In this document: piece after piece, positions 7,190 to 15,132 of the stretch
Layout of the letters: each line of letters starts with the position of its first letter
Position numbering within the stretch: position 1 is the first letter of the stretch
NCBI GenBank assembly: GCA_038259155.1
Contig: JBBSPE010000039.1
Coordinates: forward strand, 1-31,573
Reading direction: 5' to 3'
Source of the DNA: JAABRT01 sp038259155
GTDB taxonomy: Bacteria > Gemmatimonadota > Gemmatimonadetes > Gemmatimonadales > Gemmatimonadaceae
Length of the DNA: 31,573 bases
The notes under the pieces: model-generated
The model's database searches: none
What the model saw: only the letters and a program-made list of their open reading frames with translations
What the model was told of the DNA's origin: nothing
Made by a program: the position numbers and the translations under genes

Positions 7190-9807
7190 TCGGCGAGGAC
7201 CGCATTGCGCGCAGTGCCGCTGCCGCCATCCGCACCGCCATCAAGCTGGCCGGCGGCAACGAAGTGTGCTTCGTGGCCACGCTCGATGCCGACGGCCTCA
7301 TCACCGCGGCACGCGTGGTCGCGCGGGGAGACGTACGCAGCGTGCTCGCGCTTCCCGGTGTGGCGCAGCGCGGCGACATGCTCGTGCACAATCATCCGAG
7401 CGGACTGCTCGAGCCGAGTGCCGCCGATCTCGAGATCGCGGCGCGCATGCACGGCAACGGTGTCGGCTTCGCGATCGTGGACAACGACGCCACGCGTGTG
7501 TACGTGGTCACCGAGGTACCCGCACGCACGTCCGATGCGCCAATCGCACTTGATGCGCTGGCCGAGACGCTTGGCCCGAACGGGCCCATCGCAGTGCACA
7601 TGCAGGCGGCCGGTGGCTTCGGGTACGAGGACCGGCCGGCACAGCGCGACATGGCGAGTGCCGTGGCGCGTGCCTTCAACGACAAGGGCATCGCGCTGCT
7701 CGAAGCCGGTACCGGGGTGGGCAAGTCGCTCGGCTACCTCGTGCCAGCGTTGCGCTGGGCCGCCGCCAACGACGAACGCACGATCGTGAGCACGGCCACC
7801 ATCACGCTGCAGGAGCAGCTCTACACCAAGGACTTGCCGTTTCTGGCCGGCGCGCTTGGCGATCAGGACGTGCAGTTCGCACTGCTCAAGGGTTGGCGCA
7901 ACTACGTGTGTCTGCAGCGTCTCGAGCAGGCCGCGGCGGCCGGCGCGTCCTTGTTCGACGAGGCGGGCGCTCGCGAGCTCGAGGTGATCGTGGGGTGGAC
8001 CAAGCACACCGCCGACGGCACGGTGGCCGACCTCGCCACACCTCCGCGGCCCGACGTGTGGGATGAAGTGGCGGCCGAACCGGATCTGTGCGGCCGGCTC
8101 AAGTGTCCGCACTACGACAGCTGCTTTCTGTTTGACGCACGACGTCGCGCGTCGCTCGCTGATGTCGTGGTGGTGAACCATCACCTGCTGCTGGCAGACG
8201 TCGCCGTGCGCCGCGCGGCCAACAACTGGGACGACGCGGCCGTGCTGCCGTCGTACCGCCGCGTGATCATTGACGAGGGGCATCACCTCGAGGATGCCGC
8301 GGCGAGCCACCTTGGCGCGTCGGTCACGAGACGCGGACTCACGCGCCTGTTCGGCCGCCTGGAACGACGCGGCAACAAGGGGCTGCTCCCCGTGCTCGCC
8401 ACGCGCCTTGCGGCGTCGAGCGATCTGTTGAGCACCGCCAGTCTCGACCTCGTGCGTGAACGACTGGCGCCGGCCACGCATCGCGCACGCGAACATGGCC
8501 AGCGCATGTTCGACCTTTTGCAGGAGCTGCTCGAGACGCAGCCGCCTGGTGGAGGCATGCGCTTGGAGTCGGCTTTCGCGAACCACCCCATCTGGTCAGG
8601 CGGACTCGACGCCGCATTCACGGGCCTGCTGCGCGAGATCGCGCTCGTCAACGATGGCCTGCGGTTGGTACGCGAGCGCATCGAGAGCGATGAGAAGAAG
8701 GCGGAGGAGCTGTCCACCACCATCGGGGAACTGCGCGGCGTTGGTCGGCGCCTGGAGAATGCGGCCGACTCGCTCACGCAGGCCATCCGGCCGGCCGCTG
8801 GCGGCGCCCCCATGGTGCGCTGGCTCGAACTCTCGGGCCGCCCGGGACCCGAGCGCAACGTGTCGGCGCATGCCGTGCCGCTCGATCTCGCCCCCATCCT
8901 GCGCGCCGACCTGTTTGATCGAGTGCAGACGGCGGTGGTGACGAGTGCCACGCTCGCGACCAACGGCGGCTTCGATTTCCTGCGGCAGCGGTTGGGTCTC
9001 GTGGATGAACCACTCGCCGGTCTGCCCGCAGTCGCGGACGGCGGCGCGAACGGGACCGATGTCGAGGACGCGCCGGCCGGACCGGCAGTCGCGAAACGAA
9101 AGCGCGTACGCAGCGTGCACACGGCGGTGTTTCCGTCGCCGTTCGACTACGCACGACAGGCGCTGCTGGTGGTGCCCACCGATCTGCCGGCGCCCAACGA
9201 GAATGCGGCGGCACATGCGGACGCGGTGCACATGCAGCTGCGCGATCTCGTGCATGCGAGCGACGGTGGCGTGTTCGCGCTCTTCACCAGTCACCGCGAC
9301 GTGCGCAACGCGGCGGCGTGGTGGCGGGACCAGGGGTTGGACGGGCGTTGGCCGCTGCTGGTGCATGGTGAGGACGAAGCGCGCGACGTATTGCTGCGTC
9401 GGTTCCGTGAGGCGGGCCGCGCGGTGCTCATGGGCACGGCCTCGTTCTGGGAAGGCGTGGACGTTCCCGGCCGTGCCCTTCGCGCATTGCTCATCGCCAA
9501 GTTGCCGTTCCGCGTGCCGAGCGAACCCATGGTGGCCGCGCAGTGCGAGGCGATTGAGGCGCGCGGCGGCAATCCGTTCATCGAGTTCATGCTGCCGCAC
9601 GCCTCGCTGCGCCTCAAGCAGGGGTTCGGGCGTCTGGTGCGCACGGCGGCCGATCGCGGGGTGGTGGTGCTCAGCGACCCACGCGTGGTGACAAAGCGCT
9701 ACGGCCGCGGCTTGCTCAACGCGCTGCCGCCCGCCCGGCGTGTGGTGGCTGCGTGGCCGGAGATTCGCACGCAGATTGAAGCCTTCTACGCCGACGACAC
9801 GCGCTGA
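7186..9807 (+). CDS. JAMM (RadC/JAB-type) domain fused to DinG-family Fe-S DNA helicase
   Basis: This 873-aa protein starts at GTG 7186, overlapping the previous stop (GTGA). Residues 1-115 carry a full JAMM metal site: Glu26, then His68-Asn-His70, Ser78 and Asp81, with exact H-x-H-x7-S-x2-D spacing and a RadC-like HNHPSG. From about 150 the XPD/DinG helicase begins: Walker A EAGTGVGKS (173-181), four likely Fe-S cysteines (242, 302, 307, 313), a DEGH box (363-366), SFWEGVD (753-759) and motif VI QGFGRLVR (812-819). DinG helicases unwind DNA 5' to 3', including R-loops and forked DNA. In Firmicutes the N-terminus is instead an exonuclease domain. The helicase part looks complete and active. 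The JAMM part could be an isopeptidase or a RadC-like module of unknown use; its job here is open. Confidence 0.9.
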   Translation: MIGEDRIARSAAAAIRTAIKLAGGNEVCFVATLDADGLITAARVVARGDVRSVLALPGVAQRGDMLVHNHPSGLLEPSAADLEIAARMHGNGVGFAIVDNDATRVYVVTEVPARTSDAPIALDALAETLGPNGPIAVHMQAAGGFGYEDRPAQRDMASAVARAFNDKGIALLEAGTGVGKSLGYLVPALRWAAANDERTIVSTATITLQEQLYTKDLPFLAGALGDQDVQFALLKGWRNYVCLQRLEQAAAAGASLFDEAGARELEVIVGWTKHTADGTVADLATPPRPDVWDEVAAEPDLCGRLKCPHYDSCFLFDARRRASLADVVVVNHHLLLADVAVRRAANNWDDAAVLPSYRRVIIDEGHHLEDAAASHLGASVTRRGLTRLFGRLERRGNKGLLPVLATRLAASSDLLSTASLDLVRERLAPATHRAREHGQRMFDLLQELLETQPPGGGMRLESAFANHPIWSGGLDAAFTGLLREIALVNDGLRLVRERIESDEKKAEELSTTIGELRGVGRRLENAADSLTQAIRPAAGGAPMVRWLELSGRPGPERNVSAHAVPLDLAPILRADLFDRVQTAVVTSATLATNGGFDFLRQRLGLVDEPLAGLPAVADGGANGTDVEDAPAGPAVAKRKRVRSVHTAVFPSPFDYARQALLVVPTDLPAPNENAAAHADAVHMQLRDLVHASDGGVFALFTSHRDVRNAAAWWRDQGLDGRWPLLVHGEDEARDVLLRRFREAGRAVLMGTASFWEGVDVPGRALRALLIAKLPFRVPSEPMVAAQCEAIEARGGNPFIEFMLPHASLRLKQGFGRLVRTAADRGVVVLSDPRVVTKRYGRGLLNALPPARRVVAAWPEIRTQIEAFYADDTR

Positions 9808-9862
9808 TCTGCGCGGTTGCCAGCATCCCTGACACCTACTCTTTCCGAGACGTCTGCCGCTC

Positions 9863-10474
9863 ATGCTGACACCTTCCAAGATCATTTGTGTGGGTCGCAA
9901 CTATCGTGCGCACGCGGCCGAAATGGGCAACGATGTGCCCACGTACCCGCTCCTGTTCATGAAGCCGCCCTCGTCGCTCATCGCCAATGATGCGGCAATC
10001 GCGCTTCCGTCGGTCTCGCAGCACGTGGAGTACGAGGGAGAGATCGGGATTGTGATTGGCACTCGGCTCACCGACGCGTCGGAGGACGAAGCGCGCGCAG
10101 CGATCGCGGGAATCGTCGCACTCAACGATGTCACGGCGCGTGACTTTCAGAAGTCCGACGGCCAGTGGACGCGCGCCAAGGGCTTTGACACGTTCTGCCC
10201 GGTCGGTGATATCGGTCCGGTGCCGGACGACCTCGACGCAATCACCGTGGTGACGCGCGTGAACGGCGAGGAGCGTCAGCGGGGGCAGGCCGGGGACATG
10301 GTGTTCGCGATCCCCGGACTGCTTCGGTACATTTCGGCCATTATGACGCTCGAACCGGGAGACCTCGTGGCTACCGGCACGCCGTCGGGAGTGGGGCGGC
10401 TCGCGGCCGGTGATCGAGTGGAAGTCGAGATTGAGGGCATCAGCCGCGTGTCCAACCCTGTGGTCGCGCGGTGA
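9863..10474 (+). CDS. Fumarylacetoacetate hydrolase (FAH) family protein, FAHD1-like
   Basis: This 203-aa protein matches the short FAHD1/YcgM-type FAH fold. CVGRNYRAHAAEM near the N-terminus is the family signature. The metal ligands are Glu58 and Glu60 (VEYEGEIG) and Asp89 (LNDVTARD), followed by Lys106 in KGFDTFCPVG and a C-terminal GDLVATGTPSGVG. Enzymes of this type cleave acylpyruvates or decarboxylate oxaloacetate using Mg2+ in the cytoplasm; which of these applies cannot be told from sequence. It follows the helicase after a 55-bp gap, so it may be an operon tail or have its own promoter, and no clear promoter is visible. The ATG has only a weak ribosome site, but homology begins right at the start. 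Confidence 0.88.
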   Translation: MLTPSKIICVGRNYRAHAAEMGNDVPTYPLLFMKPPSSLIANDAAIALPSVSQHVEYEGEIGIVIGTRLTDASEDEARAAIAGIVALNDVTARDFQKSDGQWTRAKGFDTFCPVGDIGPVPDDLDAITVVTRVNGEERQRGQAGDMVFAIPGLLRYISAIMTLEPGDLVATGTPSGVGRLAAGDRVEVEIEGISRVSNPVVAR

Positions 10475-10553
10475 TGGTGACCTTGGCTGAAACTGGCGTT
10501 GCCGCAGTCCCCCAGACGGAAACGATCGCCCGCCGAGAGGGTACTCACTGAAT

Positions 10554-10889
10554 ATGGCTGATACTCCTCCGCCGCCGTCCCGCGACTCTGCGCGTCCTCA
10601 GCCAGCCCCGCCTCACGGCGGAGTGGTTGATGCCGCGAAGCCGCGCCGTGGCCGCGTGAGGGGTTTCAAGCCGGGCTCAGACCGCAGTTCGCGGGTTGGT
10701 GTGCTCTCCGTTGTGGGTCACTTCGCGCTCGCCCTGTTCCTTCTGCGGGCGATCACCTTCGACACGCAGCTCACGGACCTCTTCTCGTTCCGCAACAACG
10801 CGCCGCAAGAAGAACGGTTGACCTACGTGGAGACCGCGCCGCCCGAGGTGGAGACGGTCACCCCGCCGCCAGCGCGACAGGCCGAGTAG
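10554..10889 (+). CDS. N-terminal half of amber-split membrane-anchored protein
   Basis: This 111-aa ORF starts at ATG 10554 with GAGAGGG about 14 nt upstream. It has a Pro/Arg/Lys-rich cytoplasmic N-terminus, one membrane helix near residues 51-70 (VLSVVGHFALALFLLRAI), then an acidic and Pro-rich stretch ending PPPARQAE before TAG 10887-10889. The Pro-rich linker continues in the same frame after the stop into the next ORF, so both are best read as one gene of about 349 codons broken by an amber codon. The single helix plus Pro linker recalls TonB/TolA-like architecture, but no such domain is recognisable. I do not recognise the family. Confidence 0.6.
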   Translation: MADTPPPPSRDSARPQPAPPHGGVVDAAKPRRGRVRGFKPGSDRSSRVGVLSVVGHFALALFLLRAITFDTQLTDLFSFRNNAPQEERLTYVETAPPEVETVTPPPARQAE

Positions 10890-10922
10890 CGCCCGCGCGT
10901 CTCGCCGCCCGATCGTGGCCCG

Positions 10923-11603
10923 GTGCTGGGCGAGGGCGGGGGATCGCCCGCGATTCCCAACCCCTCGCCACCGCGCTTGGTGGCGCCATCAGACAGCAGC
11001 CCGGCACGGGTGCTTTCGGCCGCCGAGGCCGCGGTTACCGGCGTGGTACCGCGCGGCGACGCTCGCCTCTGGACGCTCGCCGACCTCATGAGCCTTCGCG
11101 ACGAAGTGCGCGCGATCGCTGACGGCCGCGCGGGCAACGGACTCGGAGACGGCATCGCCGGTGCTCGGCAGCTTGACAGTGTGATCACCTGGACGCTCGC
11201 GTCAGCCCGCGACTCGCTGGACTCGCTGGCCGTGGTACAGAACATGGGCCCGCTTGTCGCCAACTGGACCCGTACTGACAGCAAGGGCGGCAAGTGGGGC
11301 ATGGATGCGTCGGGCATCAAGCTGGGCAAGGTCACGGTGCCGAGCATGCTCATTGGCTACCTGCTGGGCTCCATTCCTGCGCTCAGCGGCAATCCGATTG
11401 CCGCGGACCGCGCACGCCGGCTGTCGTACGCCCAGTCCGACATCGCGCGTTTCCGCACGTCCGGCCCGGGCAATGATCAGTTCAAAATGCTCGTGCAGGA
11501 GCTACGTGAGCGCCGCGATCGGGAACGTGCTGAACGCCGAAAGCTCATCGCAGCGCCCAAGGCGCAAGCGGCCGGCCCGGACGACCCGCCGCACGACGGC
11601 TAG
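10923..11603 (+). CDS. C-terminal half of amber-split protein, unrecognised family
   Basis: This 226-aa ORF is in the same frame as 10554-10889 and begins with GTG 10923, which lacks any ribosome site. The sequence between the TAG and this GTG (about 11 codons) is Pro/Arg-rich like the linker on both sides. The C-terminal part has SLRDEVRAIADGRAGNGLG, a hydrophobic TVPSMLIGYLLGSIPAL segment (about residues 138-155), and a charged helix ending RERRDRERAERRKL. It is probably not translated on its own unless the amber codon is read through. It may be the periplasmic part of the protein anchored by the upstream half. No family is recognised. Confidence 0.5.
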   Translation: MLGEGGGSPAIPNPSPPRLVAPSDSSPARVLSAAEAAVTGVVPRGDARLWTLADLMSLRDEVRAIADGRAGNGLGDGIAGARQLDSVITWTLASARDSLDSLAVVQNMGPLVANWTRTDSKGGKWGMDASGIKLGKVTVPSMLIGYLLGSIPALSGNPIAADRARRLSYAQSDIARFRTSGPGNDQFKMLVQELRERRDRERAERRKLIAAPKAQAAGPDDPPHDG

Positions 11604-11626
11604 CGGGCAAGGGGCTGGACCGCACA

Positions 11627-13129
11627 TCACACCGAGTGCACGTCCTGCTTCAGCCAACGCACGGCCGCGTCCATGCGGGCGAGTGAACGGTCCCGACCCA
11701 CGTACTCCAGCACGTCAAAAATTCCAGGGCTCGCGGTCACGCCCGTGAGCGCCACGCGGAGCGGCTGAAAAATCTTGCCGCCGGAAACGCCCAGCTCTTC
11801 TGCCAGTGTGCGCAGGGCCGCTTCCATTCCCACGGGCTCCCACGCCGGCAGTGCGGCCAGACGTTCGCGCGTGGCGGACAGGAACTCCGCCGCCGTGCCC
11901 GGATCGCGCCACTGCTTGGAAACGGCGTCGGGATCGTAGCTGATGGTGTCCTGAAAATACGACGCCGCCTGGTGCGCAATGTCATCGACGGTGCGGGCGC
12001 GGACGCGCAGCAGTTCAATGAGACCACGAAACCATTCGTCGCGCGCTTCGAGTTCGGCACGCGAGGCGACGTTGAGTCGCTCGAACGCCGGATAGACGTG
12101 CGGCATCACCTCGTCGAGCGGCAGCATGGACAGATGCTGCCCGTTCATCCAGTCGAGCTTCTGCGGATCGAAGACGGCCGCCTTCTTTTGCAGGCCGTCC
12201 AAAGAAAATTTCTCGAGCAGCGTGTCGCGCGTCATGACTTCCGTATCGTCGCCAGGCGACCAGCCCAGCAATGCCAGAAAGTTCACCATGGTGCTCGGCA
12301 GCACCCCTTCATGCTGGTAGTCGCCCACGGCCGTGGCGCCGTGACGCTTGGACAGTTTTTTGCCGTCGGTGCCGTGGATCATGGGCACGTGCGCGAACTC
12401 CGGTACCGGCGCGCCGAGCGCGCGGTACAGCAGGATCTGCTTGGGCGTGTTGGAGATGTGATCGTCGCCGCGCATGACCATCGTGATGCGCATGGCGATG
12501 TCGTCGGACACCACGGCGAGGTTGTACACCGGTGTGCGATCAGACCGCAGGATCACGAAATCTTCGATGTCCTTGTTGGGGAACGCGATGCGCTCGTGCA
12601 CGGCGTCCTGCCATTCCGTGACGCCCTCCGGCACACGAAAGCGTACGGCGTGCGACTCGCCGGCCGCGAGCTTTTGTGCGACGATCTCGGCGGGAAGGTC
12701 GGCGGCGTCTCGGTCAAAGCGAAACGGCACGTTGTTCGCCTCAGCGTCTGCGCGCTGGCGCTCAAGCTCGGCCGGCGGCGTGAAGTCTCGATACGCCGCG
12801 CCGGAGGCCAGCAGTCGCTCCACGTCGGCCTGGTGACGGGGCAGGTTGCTGCCCTGAAACACCACCTCCTCGTCGTAGTCGAGGCCGAGCCATTCGAGAC
12901 CCTCGAAAATTGCGCGGGTGCTCTCGTCGGTGCTGCGCTGGCGGTCGGTGTCTTCAACGCGCAGCAGCATCGTCCCGCCGTACTTTCGGGCGTAGAGCCA
13001 GTTGAACAAGGCGGTGCGCGCACCACCGACGTGCAGGAAGCCGGTGGGGGACGGCGCAAAGCGAACCCGCGGCCGTTCGGCGACTGAAGAGTCGGCCGGC
13101 GCCGCGGCTGGGGAAACGGTGTCTGGCAT
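11627..13129 (-). CDS. gltX: Glutamate--tRNA ligase (GluRS)
   Basis: This 500-aa class I synthetase charges tRNA-Glu with glutamate in the cytoplasm. RVRFAPSPTGFLHVGGARTA (residues 21-40) contains the HIGH-type motif (His33-Val-Gly-Gly) and KKLSKRHGA (257-265) is the KMSKS-type loop. GDDHISNTPKQ (221-231) is a GluRS signature, and the helical anticodon-binding domain fills the C-terminus. I chose ATG 13129 because the family homology begins about 20 residues later and the longer upstream reading frame is not conserved-looking. The start has no clear Shine-Dalgarno site. A tRNA-Ser gene lies just upstream on the same strand. Whether it is discriminating for tRNA-Glu only cannot be read from sequence. 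Confidence 0.96.
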   Translation of the reverse strand: MPDTVSPAAAPADSSVAERPRVRFAPSPTGFLHVGGARTALFNWLYARKYGGTMLLRVEDTDRQRSTDESTRAIFEGLEWLGLDYDEEVVFQGSNLPRHQADVERLLASGAAYRDFTPPAELERQRADAEANNVPFRFDRDAADLPAEIVAQKLAAGESHAVRFRVPEGVTEWQDAVHERIAFPNKDIEDFVILRSDRTPVYNLAVVSDDIAMRITMVMRGDDHISNTPKQILLYRALGAPVPEFAHVPMIHGTDGKKLSKRHGATAVGDYQHEGVLPSTMVNFLALLGWSPGDDTEVMTRDTLLEKFSLDGLQKKAAVFDPQKLDWMNGQHLSMLPLDEVMPHVYPAFERLNVASRAELEARDEWFRGLIELLRVRARTVDDIAHQAASYFQDTISYDPDAVSKQWRDPGTAAEFLSATRERLAALPAWEPVGMEAALRTLAEELGVSGGKIFQPLRVALTGVTASPGIFDVLEYVGRDRSLARMDAAVRWLKQDVHSV

Positions 13130-13211
13130 GAGCACCCGGGCTGGGCCCGGAGGAAGGCAAAACAAGGAGGCGGACACATGAAGCACGTGCGCGCCGAGTG
13201 CTGAAACACAA

Positions 13212-13243
13212 CGCGGGCCCACCGGAAAAGCGGCGGGCCCGCG
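13212..13243 (-). terminator. Hairpin downstream of tRNA-Ser
   Basis: The arms 13212-13224 and 13231-13243 pair over 13 bp with one mismatch around a 6-nt loop. The hairpin begins 3 nt past the tRNA 3' end on the - strand and is followed there by a T-rich but imperfect tail (ttgtgttt). It is probably the tRNA terminator or processing barrier, and it separates the tRNA from gltX. Confidence 0.6.
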
Positions 13244-13245
13244 AA

Positions 13246-13334
13246 CGGAGAGAGCGGGATTCGAACCCGCGATAGAGTGTTACCCCTATGCCGGTTTAGC
13301 AAACCGGTGCCTTCAGCCTCTCGGCCATCCCTCC
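13246..13334 (-). tRNA. tRNA-Ser (anticodon GCU)
   Basis: Read on the - strand, the acceptor arms 13328-13334 and 13247-13253 pair over 7 bp (one G-T) with a G discriminator at 13246. The anticodon stem CCGGT/ACCGG holds the loop TTGCTAA, giving anticodon GCT. A long variable arm (CATAGGGGTAACACTCTATC) marks it as a class II tRNA, and the T arm is GCGGG-TTCGAAT-CCCGC. CCA is not encoded. It reads AGC/AGU serine codons. Confidence 0.95.
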
Positions 13335-13449
13335 TGAACGATTCGCGACCTGCGCCGACATGCGAACCGACCCTGCATTGACACAGACTTGATGCGACCG
13401 GCACCAACGCTGCGGCATCCCCTCAATATCTCCGTGTGGAAGGTCCGGG

Positions 13450-14274
13450 TCAACTGGGCATCAGGGCGCGCAGCAGCACAGCGAGTTGCACGGCCGCGAA
13501 GGACGCGTGTGCCAGAATCGCGAGACCGAGGCCGCGCCCTCGGCGGCTCCGCATGACGAGCAGCGCGAGCAGCACCCCGAGCGCCGAGGCGATGAGCGCG
13601 TGGCGTATCGCCGCGTCCTGCGCTGTGGACCAGTCCCGCAGGTAGGTGGCGCCGAAGGCGAGGGACGACAGCGTGACGGCAATCCACGGACGCACGCCCC
13701 GATCGCGGAGGAACTCCAGCAGCGCGTACCGAAAGACCAGTTCGAGCACGATGGGCACGAGAAGGCACGCGGCGACGAGCCACGCCGTGAGCGCGATGTA
13801 TTGCTCCGCGACCACGAACTGGGTGAGCACGGTGGCGACGTCTGGTGTCGTGCTGGCCCACGTCCACGGCCAGACTTCGAGGGTCCCCAGACCATATGCA
13901 ATACCGCCAGCGACGATCACGGCCGCCCAGGCCGACACGAGACTGGGCTCCAGCAGTCGCTGGTGTGCGCGGGGCAGCCAACGGACGGCGTAGGCCAGGC
14001 TGAGCACAGCCAGCGTAATCAGCCATGGGAGGAAGCGCGCCACCACAACCAACGTCGCGCTGCTCGACGTCGCCTCGGCAATCGAGGTCGGCAGCCATCT
14101 CGCGAAGACCTGCGTGCCGAGGGCTGACGACCAAGCGGCGAGCCCGAGAACGGCCGCGCCCCCGATCGTCGCGAGTTCGCGCGCATCTGGGGGCAGGGAA
14201 GCATTGGTCCCGAGCACGTCGTCGGTGTCCAACGTCTCCGTGGCGGTAGGCGTGTGAGGCGCGAGGGCAGGCAT
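13450..14274 (-). CDS. CPBP-like polytopic membrane protein, catalytic motifs degraded
   Basis: This 274-aa protein has about seven hydrophobic segments after a 30-residue polar N-terminus. The second half resembles CPBP (CAAX/Abi) intramembrane proteases. VLELVFRYALLEFL (176-189) sits where EExxxR would be, with Glu178 and Arg182 present but the first Glu replaced by Leu177. LAFGATYL (205-212) sits at the FxxxH motif but has Tyr211 for His. LAHASFAAVQ (254-263) has His256 but Ala260 in place of Asn/Asp. If the family call is right, the protein is probably not a protease and may be a binding or maturation factor. The start ATG 14274 has no clear ribosome site. Function is unknown. Confidence 0.55.
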   Translation of the reverse strand: MPALAPHTPTATETLDTDDVLGTNASLPPDARELATIGGAAVLGLAAWSSALGTQVFARWLPTSIAEATSSSATLVVVARFLPWLITLAVLSLAYAVRWLPRAHQRLLEPSLVSAWAAVIVAGGIAYGLGTLEVWPWTWASTTPDVATVLTQFVVAEQYIALTAWLVAACLLVPIVLELVFRYALLEFLRDRGVRPWIAVTLSSLAFGATYLRDWSTAQDAAIRHALIASALGVLLALLVMRSRRGRGLGLAILAHASFAAVQLAVLLRALMPS

Positions 14275-14380
14275 GCGGAACGATCAGCGCAGCGACGGGT
14301 TTTGGCAACCGTCGCCACGCTGATCGTATTCGCACGCCGCGGGCGACCGGAAGTCGCCGCTATACCGCTTGGTACTGCAG

Positions 14381-14404
14381 CCGTCCGGCAAAGCAGCCGG
14401 ACGG
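14381..14404 (-). terminator. Hairpin just after FAS1 lipoprotein gene
   Basis: Arms 14381-14389 and 14396-14404 are a perfect 9-bp GC-rich inverted repeat with a 6-nt loop, starting 7 nt beyond the stop codon on the - strand. No T run follows, so it may be an imperfect intrinsic terminator or an mRNA 3'-end stabiliser. Confidence 0.55.
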
Positions 14405-14411
14405 ATTGTCC

Positions 14412-14963
14412 TTACATGGGGGGCATGAGCACGGCGTCGATCACGTGAATGACGCCGTTGGACGCTGCAACATCCGTGGCCGTGACCGTGGTGGTGCCGT
14501 TGAGCATCACCTTGCCGTCAACCACTGTGATTGCGATCGGGCTGCCCTGAACCGTGGTGGCCTCGGACATACCGGTGACCTGCGAGGCGGGCACGTTTCC
14601 GGACACCACGTGGTACGTCAGCACCTTGGTAAGCGCTTCCTTGTCAGCCAGCAGCGCCTCAAGATCGGCCTGTGGAATCTTCGCGAACGCTTCGTCGGTG
14701 GGGGCAAACACCGTGAACGGGCCCTCACCCTTGAGCGTCTCCACCAGACCAGCGGCGGTGAGCGCCTGCGCGAGGGTGTTGAACGAGCCATTGGCAACCG
14801 CAGTCTCGACGATGTCCTTGGGCGCGTCCATCGCCATTGCCGATTCGTCAGCGACGGCCGTCGTGTCTTCCATGACAGCTGTGTCCTGGGTCCCGCCGCC
14901 ACAGGCGGCAAGCGTGGCAACAGCAGCGAGCGCGAGCGTGGCAACAGAGCGGTGCATCAGCAT
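14412..14963 (-). CDS. FAS1 (fasciclin) domain lipoprotein
   Basis: This 183-aa protein from ATG 14963 (ATG 14957 is also possible) has a lipoprotein signal ending TLAAC, with Cys21 as the lipidation site. A short acidic linker follows, then one FAS1 domain: VETAVANGSFNTLAQALTA, GPFTVFAPTDEAFAKIP, LTYHVVSG and a C-terminal GVIHVIDAVLMPP. FAS1 domains mediate cell-surface adhesion or ligand binding and have no catalysis known here. It should sit on a membrane facing the periplasm or outside. The gene lies 169 bp downstream of the acyl-CoA synthetase gene and has its own terminator-like hairpin. No strong ribosome site precedes the ATG, and an AT-rich tattctat directly abuts it, so a leaderless transcript is possible. 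A second FAS1 gene is at 28750. Confidence 0.92.
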   Translation of the reverse strand: MLMHRSVATLALAAVATLAACGGGTQDTAVMEDTTAVADESAMAMDAPKDIVETAVANGSFNTLAQALTAAGLVETLKGEGPFTVFAPTDEAFAKIPQADLEALLADKEALTKVLTYHVVSGNVPASQVTGMSEATTVQGSPIAITVVDGKVMLNGTTTVTATDVAASNGVIHVIDAVLMPPM

Positions 14964-15132
14964 ATAGAATAAATCCGGTGTGAGCGTGAACCTGCGAATG
15001 GATGCAATGGGATTCTGCCCTACGACGTCATGAACGTCGGCATCATCCGGCTGGTTCCCACCACATTCATGTGTGACCGACCGCACGCGCTGCCGCCGGC
15101 CAGCGCACATGGACGTCGCTCGCACGGTGACC

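Noticed and set aside
9817..9842. Sigma-70-like promoter (ttgcca / tactct) before the FAH gene
   Set aside because: The spacer is only 14 bp, too short for a working -35/-10 pair.
11972..13087. 371-codon open frame on the + strand opposite gltX
   Set aside because: It mirrors the gltX coding sequence in antisense, and its His/Arg-rich translation has no motif.
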